Assembly: GCA_900757495.1 (NCBI GenBank)
Contig: CAAENX010000025.1
Span: 1-40,164, forward strand
DNA length: 40,164 nucleotides
From: an uncultured Collinsella sp.
Lineage (GTDB): Bacteria > Actinomycetota > Coriobacteriia > Coriobacteriales > Coriobacteriaceae
Reading direction: 5' to 3'
A model generated the notes under the pieces. The model worked only from the letters and a program-made list of their open reading frames with translations. It was not told where the DNA came from and did not search any database. Both the position numbers and the translations under genes were made by a program. Positions within the stretch are counted from its first letter, which is position 1, and the number at the start of each line of letters is the position of its first letter. Positions 16,113-24,608 of the stretch are shown piece after piece.

Positions 16113-17726
16113 ATGGCCATCATCAACAAGGGTATGTCCAGGCGTTCGTTCCTCGGCCTCACCGGCAGCGTCGCTGCTGTCGCAGGGCTTGGTCTCACCG
16201 GCTGCGGTGGCAGCTCTAGCGACGAGGGTTCCGCTTCCGGTTCCGCCGATTCCGCCAACCGTGGCGGCGGCGTGATCACCGCTGGTTCCGCTTACGCTCC
16301 GTCCAGCTTCGATCCCGCCAGCACCGGCTCCGCTGTGGGCCTGGGTGCTAACTGGCACGTCGTCGAGGGCCTCTACGGCATCGATTACCACGACTACAGC
16401 ACCTTCAACGAGCTCGCCACCGACGATCCCAAGTCTGTGGACGACACCACTTTCGAGGTCACCATCCGCAAGGGCGCCAAGTTCTCCGATGGCACCGAGG
16501 TCACCGCTGACGATGTCGTTGCCTCCTACACCGCTTGCGCCGCTTCCGCTACCTATGCTCCGTTCTTCCAGCCCTTCGAGTCCATCGAGGCCAAGGACGC
16601 CAGCACCGTGACGGTCAAGACCAAGGTCCCCAACTTCTCCCTGCTCAAGGATCGTCTGGCTATCGTCCGCGTTACCCCGGCCACCCAGACCGAGGAGGAT
16701 CGCGCCAAGCAGCCGATCGGCTCCGGCCCCTGGATGTACGACTCTATCTCCGATACCGAGATCACCCTGGTTCCCAACCCCGAGTACAACGGTGAGTATG
16801 CTGCCGAGGATAGGAAGATCCAGTACAGCATTCTGACCGACCCCACCGCTCGCGTTACCGCTCAGCAGGAGGGCTCCACGCTCGTTATGGAGCTTGTTAC
16901 CGCTGACGCCGTCGACCAGCTCGAGAGCGCCGGCTGCAAGATCGATAACGTTCAGGGTTTCGGCACCCGCTTCATCATGTTCAACGTCGCCAAGGAGCCT
17001 TGGAACAACGTCAAGGTCCGTCAGGCTGTCATGTATGCGCTCGACACCGAGAAGATGGTCAGCAACACCTTCGCCGGCCTTGCCACCGCTGCCAGCTGCT
17101 ACCTGCCCAAGAGCTTCACCAACTATCATGAGGCTTCCACGGTGTACAAGACCGACGCCAAGAAGGCTAAGAAGCTCATCGAGGAGTCTGGCATCACCCC
17201 GGGTGCCATCACCCTGCGCACCACCGACAACGAGCAGATCAAGGGCATGGCCGCCCAGGTCAAGAACGACCTCGACGCTCTCGGCTTCGATGTGACCATC
17301 CAGACCGATACCTCGCCGGCCACCTACGCTGCCATCGACGGCGGCGAGGCCTACGATATCCTCCTTGCCCCTGGCGATCCTTCCTGCTTCGGCGCCGACC
17401 CCGACCTGCTGCTCAACTGGTGGTACGGCGACAACGTCTGGATGCAGACCCGTTGCCCGTGGAAGGAGTCCGCTGAGTGGCAGAAGCTCCACGGTCTCAT
17501 GGACGAGGCTCTTGCCGCCGAGGGCGACGAGCAGCAGAAGAAGTGGAACGAGTGCTTCGACATCATTGCCGACAACGCTGTTCTGTACCCCGTTGTCCAC
17601 GTCAAGACCGTCTCCGCTTCCTGGGACGATCCGTCCACTGCGCCCAACGGCGAGGCCCTCGATGGCTTCAAGGGCATCGGCACGACGAGCATGTCCTTCA
17701 GGGGCGTCGCGACCGTCAAGGCGTAA
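16113..17726 (+). CDS. Extracellular solute-binding lipoprotein, family 5 (probably sialic acid)
   Basis: Captures substrate outside the membrane and delivers it to the permease encoded downstream. The protein has 537 residues, the usual size for OppA/DppA-type (SBP_bac_5) proteins. The N-terminus carries a twin-arginine motif SRRSFLGL (9-16) and a lipobox LTGC with Cys31, then a Gly/Ser-rich linker, so it is probably exported folded by Tat and lipidated. The start ATG 16113 follows TAGGAGA. Family 5 proteins mostly bind peptides, but the position ahead of nanA-nanK-nanE genes points to N-acetylneuraminate, as in the Opp-like sialic acid importers of Haemophilus ducreyi (SatABCD) and Bifidobacterium breve. 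A hairpin separates it from the permease gene. Confidence 0.85.
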   Translation: MAIINKGMSRRSFLGLTGSVAAVAGLGLTGCGGSSSDEGSASGSADSANRGGGVITAGSAYAPSSFDPASTGSAVGLGANWHVVEGLYGIDYHDYSTFNELATDDPKSVDDTTFEVTIRKGAKFSDGTEVTADDVVASYTACAASATYAPFFQPFESIEAKDASTVTVKTKVPNFSLLKDRLAIVRVTPATQTEEDRAKQPIGSGPWMYDSISDTEITLVPNPEYNGEYAAEDRKIQYSILTDPTARVTAQQEGSTLVMELVTADAVDQLESAGCKIDNVQGFGTRFIMFNVAKEPWNNVKVRQAVMYALDTEKMVSNTFAGLATAASCYLPKSFTNYHEASTVYKTDAKKAKKLIEESGITPGAITLRTTDNEQIKGMAAQVKNDLDALGFDVTIQTDTSPATYAAIDGGEAYDILLAPGDPSCFGADPDLLLNWWYGDNVWMQTRCPWKESAEWQKLHGLMDEALAAEGDEQQKKWNECFDIIADNAVLYPVVHVKTVSASWDDPSTAPNGEALDGFKGIGTTSMSFRGVATVKA

Positions 17727-17788
17727 GGCTCGCTTGAGTCTGTATGCAGGATGTCGGTCGTTGGGACCGTATCCTCATAGTTGAAACA

Positions 17789-17822
17789 AAGACCCGGGCG
17801 GCAACGATGTCGCCCGGGTCTT
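17789..17822 (+). terminator. Hairpin between binding protein and permease genes
   Basis: GACCCGGGCG (17791-17800) pairs perfectly with CGCCCGGGTC (17811-17820), extended by AA/TT. There is no real T run. Such hairpins commonly raise the level of the upstream binding-protein mRNA over the rest of the operon. Confidence 0.6.
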
Positions 17823-17883
17823 GTAATGAGTATCCGTACTCATATACCAGTTGGTCCTACCGACAAAAGAAAGGGGAGAGAAC

Positions 17884-18840
17884 GTGAACAACTTGCTACG
17901 TTTGATTGGAAGGCGTCTTGTGGCGCTGCCGATCATGGCATTGGGCGTCACCGTCCTGGTGTTCTTCCTTATGTCGTTCTCCAAGACCGACCCCGCCTAC
18001 ACGGCGTTGGGTGACGGTGCCTCGCCCGAGGCGGTTGCCGAGTACCATGAGAAGTATGGTCTGGACGACCCCTGGCCCGTGCGCTACGTGCGCTATATGG
18101 GCGATTTGATTCATGGCGACATGGGCACTTATGGTGCTGCTCGCAACTCCGTTGCCAAGCGCATCTCCACGGCCCTGCCCGTCACGATGCAGCTGACCTT
18201 CATCGGCCTTGCCATCGGTGCGGTCGTTTCGTTTTTACTCGGCGTCATCGCGGCACTGTATCGCGACAAATGGCCGGATCAAGTGATCCGCGTCTTTTCC
18301 ATCGCCGGCTTGGCAACCCCGTCGTTCTGGCTTGCCGTTCTGTTGATCCTGCTGTTCTCTTCCTACCTTAAGGTGCTTCCGGCATCGGGTGCTCTGCCTC
18401 ACTTCACCACGAATCCGGTTGGCTATCTGGGACGTATGATCATGCCCGCCGTCGCCTTGGCATTTCCGCTGACGGGCCAGATGACTCGTATCGTGCGTAC
18501 CGCCATGGTCGAGGAGCTCGACAAGGACTATGTCCGTATGGCTCGCGGCGCCGGCGTTCCCGAGAAGGTCGTCGTCGGCATCAACGTACTTCGCAATGCG
18601 CTGATCACCCCGGTCACCACCCTCGGTCTTAAGATCGGCTACCTCATGGGCGGCGCCGTCGTCATCGAGGTTATCTTCAACCTCCCCGGCATGGGCACCG
18701 CGATCCTGCAGGGCGTTCAGGGCAACGAGGCGAACCTGGTTCAGGGCGTCGTCATCGTCGTTGCTCTTGCCTTCATCATCATCAACATCGTGGTTGACAT
18801 GCTCTACCTGCTCATCAACCCGCGCATCAGGACGGTGTAG
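17884..18840 (+). CDS. ABC transporter permease, OppB/DppB type
   Basis: One of the two membrane subunits of the importer. It has 318 residues and about six transmembrane segments, the first at ALPIMALGVTVLVFFLM. The cytoplasmic EAA loop, which contacts the ATPase, reads VEELDKDYVRMARGAGVPEKVV. The C-terminus is the typical INPRIRTV. The start is GTG 17884, preceded by AGGGGAGAG at the right distance and giving the standard short N-terminus; an in-frame ATG at 17851 lacks a site. It follows the intra-operon hairpin and is 3 bases before the fusion gene. Substrate by context is sialic acid. Confidence 0.88.
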   Translation: MNNLLRLIGRRLVALPIMALGVTVLVFFLMSFSKTDPAYTALGDGASPEAVAEYHEKYGLDDPWPVRYVRYMGDLIHGDMGTYGAARNSVAKRISTALPVTMQLTFIGLAIGAVVSFLLGVIAALYRDKWPDQVIRVFSIAGLATPSFWLAVLLILLFSSYLKVLPASGALPHFTTNPVGYLGRMIMPAVALAFPLTGQMTRIVRTAMVEELDKDYVRMARGAGVPEKVVVGINVLRNALITPVTTLGLKIGYLMGGAVVIEVIFNLPGMGTAILQGVQGNEANLVQGVVIVVALAFIIINIVVDMLYLLINPRIRTV

Positions 18841-18843
18841 ATT

Positions 18844-20859
18844 ATGGTAAAGATTCGAGAGAAGCAAACCGAGCAGCTCGAGAAGGCTGCCTCCAAGGGG
18901 CTCAAGCTCGGTGGCTGGAAGAAGATGACGCTGTCTTCCAAGATTGCCGCCGTCGTGCTGGTGCTGGTCGCCCTGACCGCGATTCTGGCGCCCCTCCTTG
19001 CCCCCTATAGCCCGGTCGAGATCTTTACGGCTCGCCAGGCTCCCGGCAACGGATTTATCTTCGGTACCGACGATAAGGGTCGCGACATTCTGTCGCGTAT
19101 GCTCTACGGTGGCCGTTACTCGCTGATCATCGGCTTTGGCGCCACTGCCATGGCTCTGGTCTGCGGCTCGGTCGTGGGCGCCCTTGCGGCGGTTTCGCGC
19201 AAGGCCGTTTCCGAGACGATCATGCGTATCCTGGACATCATCATGTCTATCCCGGGTATCGCCCTCGCGGCCGTCTTCGTCTCCATCCTGGGCAACTCCG
19301 TGCCGTCGATCATCTTCGCTATCGGCTTTATGTACACTCCGCAGATTGCCCGTATCGTGCGCGCCAACATCGTGTCCGAGTACGGAGAGGACTATGTCCG
19401 CGCGGTCATCGTTTCCGGCGCCAAGGCTCCGTGGATTTTGATCAAGCATGTTCTGCGTAACTGCATCGCCCCGATCATGGTCTTCACCGTTACCCTGGTC
19501 GCCGACGCCATCATCTTCGAGGCCTCGCTGACCTTCATCGGAGCTGGTATCCAGGAGCCCACCGCTACCTGGGGCAACATCCTCGCCGACGCCCGCGGCG
19601 GCGTGCTCGCCGGCCGTTGGTGGCAGGCGTTGTTCCCGGGCCTGGCCATCATGATCACCTGCTTGGCGCTCAACATCCTCTCCGAGGGCATTACCGACGC
19701 CATGGCCGCTGCTCCCTCCGCCGCCCTGGATCCGACCGATTCCTCCAAGCGTCGCGAGGCCGACCTGCTGGTCTCCGACCCCGTTCGCGCCTACAAGGAG
19801 CAGGCCCAGTCCCTCTCCGCTCGCCTTGGCGCCCTGCGCGATGTCGAGCTCAAGCGTGACGATCGCCATGTGCCCGACGAGTCTGTCGAACCGATTCTCT
19901 CGGTCCGTGACTTCTGCATTCAGTTTGAGCACCACGGCGATATCAATGTCGTCGACCATGTCAACTTTGACGTCCGTCCTGGTCAGACCATGGGCCTGGT
20001 GGGCGAGTCCGGTTGCGGTAAGTCCATCACCACGCTGGCCATCATGGGCCTGACCGACGATGACGAGCACCTTTCCGGTGAGGTCCTCTGGGAGGGCCGC
20101 GACCTGCTCAAGATGAGCAAGAAGGAGTGGTTCGGCCTGCGCGGTACCGATATCGCTATGGTCTATCAGGACGCCCTGTCCTCACTCAACCCCTCCATGC
20201 TCATCTCTGCCCAGATGAAGCAGCTCACCAAGCGCGGCGGCACCCGCAGCGCCGAGGAACTCCTGGAGCTCGTGGGCCTCGACCCCAAGCGTACGCTCGA
20301 GAGCTACCCGCATGAGCTTTCCGGTGGCCAGCGTCAGCGTGTTCTGATCGCTATGGCCCTTACCCGCGACCCCAAGCTGGTCATCTGCGACGAGCCCACG
20401 ACCGCTCTGGACGTTACCGTCCAGAAGCAGGTCATCAAGCTGCTCAACGACCTTCAGGCCAAGCTCGGCTTTGCCATGATCTTCGTCTCGCATGACCTGG
20501 CGCTGGTCGCCGAGGTCGCCCATAACATCACGGTTATGTACGCCGGCCAGGTTATCGAGCAGGCACCCACCAAGGAGCTGCTCACCAACCCGATTCACGA
20601 GTACACCCGCGGTCTTCTGGGTTCCGTTCTGTCCATCGAGAGCGGTTCGGGCCGCCTTCACCAGGTGCCCGGCGCCGTTCCGAGCCCGCGCGATTTCCCC
20701 AAGGGCGATCGCTTCGCGCCCCGCTCGAGCCATCCGCGTATTGGCCTGGACACCCGTCCGGTCTTCAAGCGCGTGCCCGGCACCGAGCACTTCTATTCCG
20801 AGCTCCCCGACGAGGTGCTCAAGGCAAATGGTTTGACCCCTCACGCGGAGGTGATGTAG
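18844..20859 (+). CDS. Fused ABC permease (OppC type) and ATPase (OppD type)
   Basis: A single 671-residue polypeptide. Residues 1 to about 295 are an OppC/DppC permease with the EAA loop VSEYGEDYVRAVIVSGAKAP and the FGTDDKGRDILSR motif. After a ~50-residue charged linker comes an ABC ATPase: Walker A GESGCGKS (387-394), signature LSGGQRQR (492-499) and Walker B VICDEPTTALD, with the H-loop SHD. In Opp/Dpp ATPases the C-terminus has four cysteines for an iron-sulfur cluster; here the equivalent stretch reads GDRFAPRSSHPR and has none. Permease-ATPase fusions are known from Opp-like sialic acid importers, which supports the substrate assignment. The frame is open and continuous, so this is a true fusion. 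Confidence 0.92.
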   Translation: MVKIREKQTEQLEKAASKGLKLGGWKKMTLSSKIAAVVLVLVALTAILAPLLAPYSPVEIFTARQAPGNGFIFGTDDKGRDILSRMLYGGRYSLIIGFGATAMALVCGSVVGALAAVSRKAVSETIMRILDIIMSIPGIALAAVFVSILGNSVPSIIFAIGFMYTPQIARIVRANIVSEYGEDYVRAVIVSGAKAPWILIKHVLRNCIAPIMVFTVTLVADAIIFEASLTFIGAGIQEPTATWGNILADARGGVLAGRWWQALFPGLAIMITCLALNILSEGITDAMAAAPSAALDPTDSSKRREADLLVSDPVRAYKEQAQSLSARLGALRDVELKRDDRHVPDESVEPILSVRDFCIQFEHHGDINVVDHVNFDVRPGQTMGLVGESGCGKSITTLAIMGLTDDDEHLSGEVLWEGRDLLKMSKKEWFGLRGTDIAMVYQDALSSLNPSMLISAQMKQLTKRGGTRSAEELLELVGLDPKRTLESYPHELSGGQRQRVLIAMALTRDPKLVICDEPTTALDVTVQKQVIKLLNDLQAKLGFAMIFVSHDLALVAEVAHNITVMYAGQVIEQAPTKELLTNPIHEYTRGLLGSVLSIESGSGRLHQVPGAVPSPRDFPKGDRFAPRSSHPRIGLDTRPVFKRVPGTEHFYSELPDEVLKANGLTPHAEVM

Positions 20860-21687
20860 ATGAGCGAGACCGCAGTCAACGGCGTCGAGCCGATCATCTT
20901 CCTTGATGACGTTCACGTCACCTTTAGGACCCGTACCGGCTCGATTCTGCACCCCAACCTGGTTCACGCCGTCCAGGGTGTAACGATTAAGCTCATGCCC
21001 GGTCAGACGATCGGCATCGTCGGCGAGTCCGGTTGCGGTAAGTCCACCACCGCCAACGTCATGTGCGGCCTGCAGGCCCCCACGAGCGGCAAGGTCTACT
21101 TTAAGGGCAAGGACGTTACCAAACGTACCGCCGAGGACCGTCGCCACATGGGTCGCGTCATCTCGGTCGTGTTCCAGAACCCGGCCACGGCGCTCAACCC
21201 CCGCATGGTCGTTCGCGAGCAGCTGCTCGACCCCATGCGCGTCCACAACTTGGGCACCGAAGCCGAGCAGGAGAAGCGCGTCAAGGAACTCCTGGAGCTC
21301 ACCGGTCTGCCCAGCTCCGCCGCCGAGGTTCTTCCCGGCCAGCTTTCGGGCGGCCAGCGCCAGCGCGTCGCAATTGCCCGTGCCCTGTCGCTGAACCCCG
21401 ATGCCATCATCGCCGACGAGCCCACCTCGGCTCTGGACGTTTCGGTCCGCGCGCAGATTCTGAACCTGCTGACCGACCTTAAGAAGGAGCTCGGCCTGGC
21501 CATGGTGTTCATCAGCCATGACATCCAGACGGTCCGCTATATCTCTGACGACATCATCGTTATGAATGGCGGCAAGATCGTCGAGCAGGGCGAGGCCAAG
21601 CAGGTCTTCCAGCACCCTCAGGACCCCTACACCAAGATGCTGCTCGGCGCTGCGCCGTCGCTGCTGCATCCCAAGCTCGGCGAGTAG
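20860..21687 (+). CDS. ABC transporter ATPase, OppF type, short form
   Basis: The second ATPase of the importer, 275 residues. Walker A GESGCGKS (55-62), LSGGQRQRVAIARAL, Walker B AIIADEPTSALD and ISHD are intact, so it should hydrolyse ATP. It stops right after the HPYT-like segment (HPQDPYTKMLLGAAPS) and lacks the roughly 50-residue cysteine-containing tail found in OppF, which is present in the second importer of this window. It starts immediately after the stop of the fusion gene. Together with the fused ATPase it would form a heterodimeric motor. Confidence 0.9.
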   Translation: MSETAVNGVEPIIFLDDVHVTFRTRTGSILHPNLVHAVQGVTIKLMPGQTIGIVGESGCGKSTTANVMCGLQAPTSGKVYFKGKDVTKRTAEDRRHMGRVISVVFQNPATALNPRMVVREQLLDPMRVHNLGTEAEQEKRVKELLELTGLPSSAAEVLPGQLSGGQRQRVAIARALSLNPDAIIADEPTSALDVSVRAQILNLLTDLKKELGLAMVFISHDIQTVRYISDDIIVMNGGKIVEQGEAKQVFQHPQDPYTKMLLGAAPSLLHPKLGE

Positions 21688-21703
21688 CCTCGCTTTCCCT
21701 CCC

Positions 21704-21731
21704 GTGCGCCCGGTTCCCTTGCCGGGCGCAC
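21704..21731 (+). terminator. Hairpin after the transporter genes
   Basis: GTGCGCCCGG (21704-21713) pairs perfectly with CCGGGCGCAC (21722-21731) around an 8-base loop. No T run follows. It separates transporter from enzyme genes and probably limits 3' decay or attenuates transcription. Confidence 0.5.
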
Positions 21732-21767
21732 CTCCGTTGCGATTTCGAAAGGTTGGGTTCACGAGCC

Positions 21768-22745
21768 ATGCCAAGTGCTCAGGAGCTACAACAGCAATTT
21801 GGTGAATATCGAGGCGCTATGCCCCGCCCATCGGATTTCGATCTCTTTTGGAAGGACCGCATGGCCGAGGCCGACGCCGTCGAGCTCGACTACGCGATTG
21901 AGGCGGCTTCGGTTGCGGATTCCGCAACCTGTCGGTTTTTCGACCTCTGGTATACCGGCATGTGTGGCGCACGCCTGCATGCTAAGTACCTCAAGCCGGT
22001 CTCGGAGGAGCCCATGCCGCTGGTGCTTCAGTTCCATGGCTATCCGGGTGCAAGCCGCAGCTGGTTTGAGCAGGCGTCGTTTGCGGGCATGGGCATGGCG
22101 CTCATCGCCCTCGACTGCCCCGGCCAGGGTGGTCCCTCCGAGGATATTGGTGGATTTGAAGGCACGACGGTCGCGGGCCATATCGTCGCCGGTATCGACG
22201 GCGACCCGGCCAATCTCTACTATGTCCGCTTGCACCAAGATATTCGCATCCTGTGCCGCATCGTTCGCGAGCTTGAGGGCATCGATCTTGCCCACGTATT
22301 TGTGAACGGCGCGTCGCAGGGCGGCGGTTTGGGCATTGCGACCTGTGCGCTTAACGGCGAGCTTATCAATCGCGCCGCCATCCTCTATCCCTTCCTGTCG
22401 GATTTCCGCCTGGTCTGGGATTTGGACGCCGACGATATTGCCTACGAGGGTCTGCGCTATTGGTCGCGTTGGTTTGACGAGGACTCGACTCGTATCGAGG
22501 AAGCCTATGCCAAGCTGGCGTACTTCGATTCCAAGAATTTTGCCCCCATGGTCAAGTGCCCCGTGCTGTTTGGCACGGGCACGGCCGATACCGTCTGTCC
22601 GCCGGCAACGCAGTTTGCGGTGTACAACAACCTGTCCTGCGATAAGCGTCATGAGTTCTTTGAGGGCTTTGGCCACGAGGAGATTCAGGATTTTGACGAT
22701 CTGATCATTCCGTTTTTCTGTGAGGGAGGGGAGGCTCATGTCTAA
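21768..22745 (+). CDS. Acetyl esterase, CE7 family (acetyl xylan esterase / cephalosporin C deacetylase type)
   Basis: An alpha/beta hydrolase of 325 residues that removes acetyl groups from sugars. The complete triad is visible: Ser183 in GASQGG, Asp274 in GTADTVCPP and His303 in FGHEEI. The oxyanion-side motif QFHGYPGASRSW (88-99) and the QGGPSED loop are typical of CE7. Since it follows a sialic acid importer and precedes nanA, a likely role is de-O-acetylation of imported sialic acid or of other host sugars; that is inference. No signal peptide is present, so it acts in the cytosol. The ATG 21768 has only a distant GAAAGG; a TTG at 21753 is the alternative. It overlaps the next gene by 8 bases. 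Confidence 0.86.
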   Translation: MPSAQELQQQFGEYRGAMPRPSDFDLFWKDRMAEADAVELDYAIEAASVADSATCRFFDLWYTGMCGARLHAKYLKPVSEEPMPLVLQFHGYPGASRSWFEQASFAGMGMALIALDCPGQGGPSEDIGGFEGTTVAGHIVAGIDGDPANLYYVRLHQDIRILCRIVRELEGIDLAHVFVNGASQGGGLGIATCALNGELINRAAILYPFLSDFRLVWDLDADDIAYEGLRYWSRWFDEDSTRIEEAYAKLAYFDSKNFAPMVKCPVLFGTGTADTVCPPATQFAVYNNLSCDKRHEFFEGFGHEEIQDFDDLIIPFFCEGGEAHV

Positions 22746-23589
22746 GTGCGAGAGCAATGTTGACGAGCTGATAGTCCCCGGGCTCGTGGGAATTCCCGGA
22801 ACGGTTTCATCAAGGCTCGCAGAATATCGGGACTGGCACGGCGATGTCCAAGCAGATGTTTCTGATTTAGAGACATGCGCTTCGAATCTTGAGATTCAAG
22901 GCCAGGCCATTACGGCGATTGACTTTGTTAACCCCTGCGCTCGTTACTCGGAGATTTCCTTTGAGCTCGGTGACGATGCGGTCCACGCTCGCTTGATTGA
23001 GCCTGTTGGTCGTGCCCGAGTATCTAAGCGCGTGCCGCTGTGTCTGATGTTCCACGACATCGATCGGCCTGTGCGCGGCTGGCATCACATGACGAGATTT
23101 GCCGCCATGGGGTATGCCGTCCTCGCGCTGGATGACGATGTCGCTGGTGCGGACGACCTGCAGCGGGGGATTGCTTCGCCCGCTTTTGTCAAGCGCGTCC
23201 GTTGGGGTTGCGCGATGGCGAAGGTGGCGCGCAATCTTGATGGCATGGACCCCGACCGCATCTTTGCATGGGGCGAGGGTCTTGGCGGCGGAGTCGCGCT
23301 GGCGGTTTCTGCTCTGGACGAGCGGGGCCTCGCCTGCACGGCGGTTGCCAATCCGCTTCCTGGCGGCCTCGAGGCGCTGTCGTCTCGGGTGCGCGGATCG
23401 GTGCTCATGGGCACATCGCTTATGGATACCGTGAGCGATCCCAAGGATCAGTTTGCCGTATTCAACGGTCTTGAGTGTGACCGGAGGCATATCATCTATG
23501 CCAAATACGCTCATGAGCGTATCAATGCGTTCGAAAACGAAGTCGTCGACTTCTTTAACCAAACGTTCTACCCGTGTTCTTTGGCCTAG
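22738..23589 (+). CDS. CE7 esterase paralogue lacking the nucleophile serine (probable pseudoenzyme)
   Basis: A 283-residue protein that aligns with the preceding esterase over its length: GTSLMDTVSDPKDQFAVFNGLECD against GTGTADTVCPPATQFAVYNNLSCD, and YAHERI against FGHEEI. Asp230 and His259 of the triad are kept, but the serine position is Gly181 (WGEGLGGG instead of NGASQGGG), and the oxyanion motif FHGYPG has become FHDIDR. It should not hydrolyse esters by the CE7 mechanism. The frame is intact, with a strong GGAGGGGAGG site and an 8-base overlap with the esterase gene, so it looks like a kept gene rather than debris. CE7 enzymes are hexamers, so it could be a structural or regulatory subunit. 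I infer this; it is not known. Confidence 0.8.
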   Translation: MSKCESNVDELIVPGLVGIPGTVSSRLAEYRDWHGDVQADVSDLETCASNLEIQGQAITAIDFVNPCARYSEISFELGDDAVHARLIEPVGRARVSKRVPLCLMFHDIDRPVRGWHHMTRFAAMGYAVLALDDDVAGADDLQRGIASPAFVKRVRWGCAMAKVARNLDGMDPDRIFAWGEGLGGGVALAVSALDERGLACTAVANPLPGGLEALSSRVRGSVLMGTSLMDTVSDPKDQFAVFNGLECDRRHIIYAKYAHERINAFENEVVDFFNQTFYPCSLA

Positions 23590-23657
23590 ACGGCCTGGAC
23601 ACTGCCAACAAGAGTGGGTGGCATAGGGCCGCCCGCCAGACAACTAAGGAGATTCTT

Positions 23658-24578
23658 GTGGCAACTCAGAAATTCACCGGCGTTATCCCTCCCGTCGTTG
23701 TTCCCGATACCGAAGACCACCAGCTCGACGTTGCCTCCTTTGAGCGCAGCATCAACCGCATGATCGATGCCGGCGTCGATGGCCTGTTCTTCCTGGGCTC
23801 TTCGGGCGAGGTCGTTTTCTCCACCGATGAGCGTCGTCGCCAGATCATCGCCGAGGCCGTTCGTATCGTCGACCACCGCGTGCCCGTCCTGGTCGGCATC
23901 ATCGATACCGAGACCGAGCGCATGATCGAGCACGGCAAGGTCGCTCAGGAGCTGGGCGCCGATGCGCTTGTCGCCACCTGCCCGTTCTATGCCCTGCAGG
24001 GCATGACCGAGGTCGAGGAGCACTTCCGCATCCTGCACGAGGAGCTCGACCTGCCCATCTTTGCCTATGACATTCCCGTCTGCGTTCACACCAAGCTCCC
24101 CTGGAAGCTCCTTGCCAAGCTCGGCGCCGAGGGCGTCCTTGCTGGCGTCAAGGATTCCTCGGGTGATGACATCTCGTTCCGCTATCTCGTTCAGGAGAAC
24201 GAGAAGAACGGCCATCCGATGAGCATCCTCACCGGTCACGAGGTTGTTGTCGACGGCGCTTACCTCGGTGGCGCCGACGGTTCTGTCCCGGGCCTTGCCA
24301 ACGTTGAGCCCGAGGGCTACGTGCGCCAGTGGAAGGCCGCTCAGGCCGGTGACTGGGCTACCGTCAAGGCCGAGCAGGATCGCCTCAACGAGATCTCCCA
24401 CATCTGGGATGTCACCTCGGGCGTCCAGGGCTATGCCGGTGGCGTCGGCGCCTTCAAGACCGCTATGAACCTCATGGGCATCTTCGACAGCCCGACCATG
24501 CCGCGCCCGGTGAAGGCCATGACTGGCGAGAACGTCGAGGCTATTAAGAAGGTCCTCCAGGACAACGGTCTCCTGTAA
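23658..24578 (+). CDS. nanA: N-acetylneuraminate lyase-like aldolase (DHDPS/NAL family)
   Basis: A class I aldolase of 306 residues. It most likely cleaves N-acetylneuraminate to ManNAc and pyruvate. The Schiff-base lysine is Lys165 in AGVKDSSGD and the catalytic tyrosine Tyr137 in FAYDIP, the same numbers as in E. coli NanA; GSSGE (47-51) binds the carboxylate of pyruvate. The VKDSSGD motif is closer to dihydrodipicolinate synthase and sugar-acid aldolases than to classical NanA, so sequence alone leaves the substrate open and the call rests on nanK and nanE downstream. GTG 23658 is chosen because AAGGAGA lies at 23646-23652. A large hairpin follows. Confidence 0.8.
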   Translation: MATQKFTGVIPPVVVPDTEDHQLDVASFERSINRMIDAGVDGLFFLGSSGEVVFSTDERRRQIIAEAVRIVDHRVPVLVGIIDTETERMIEHGKVAQELGADALVATCPFYALQGMTEVEEHFRILHEELDLPIFAYDIPVCVHTKLPWKLLAKLGAEGVLAGVKDSSGDDISFRYLVQENEKNGHPMSILTGHEVVVDGAYLGGADGSVPGLANVEPEGYVRQWKAAQAGDWATVKAEQDRLNEISHIWDVTSGVQGYAGGVGAFKTAMNLMGIFDSPTMPRPVKAMTGENVEAIKKVLQDNGLL

Positions 24579-24608
24579 AGCTTTCCCAGGCACCCGACCT
24601 CGCCGTTC

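Noticed and set aside
16095..17600. Open frame of about 500 codons on the minus strand opposite the binding protein gene
   Set aside because: Low-complexity Gly/Val/Leu/Asp composition and full overlap with a well-supported gene; an antisense shadow of biased codons.
18235..20070. Long open frame on the minus strand opposite the permease genes
   Set aside because: Its translation is rich in Asp, His, Gly, Arg and Gln runs, typical of the antisense of strongly biased high-GC codons, with no ribosome binding site or known domain. The plus strand encodes clear transporter proteins.
18840..20859. Fusion of permease and ATPase as a sequencing error joining two genes
   Set aside because: The linker (about residues 295-350) codes for a continuous charged peptide in the same frame, with normal codon use and no stop/start remnant or internal ribosome binding site.
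20182..21774. Open frame of 530 codons on the minus strand opposite the ATPase genes
   Set aside because: Same composition pattern, and it covers the antisense of Walker motifs; no start signal.
22738..23589. The serine-less CE7 paralogue as a frameshifted pseudogene
   Set aside because: The frame is uninterrupted, colinear with the upstream esterase, and has a strong ribosome binding site; the change at the nucleophile is a clean codon replacement.
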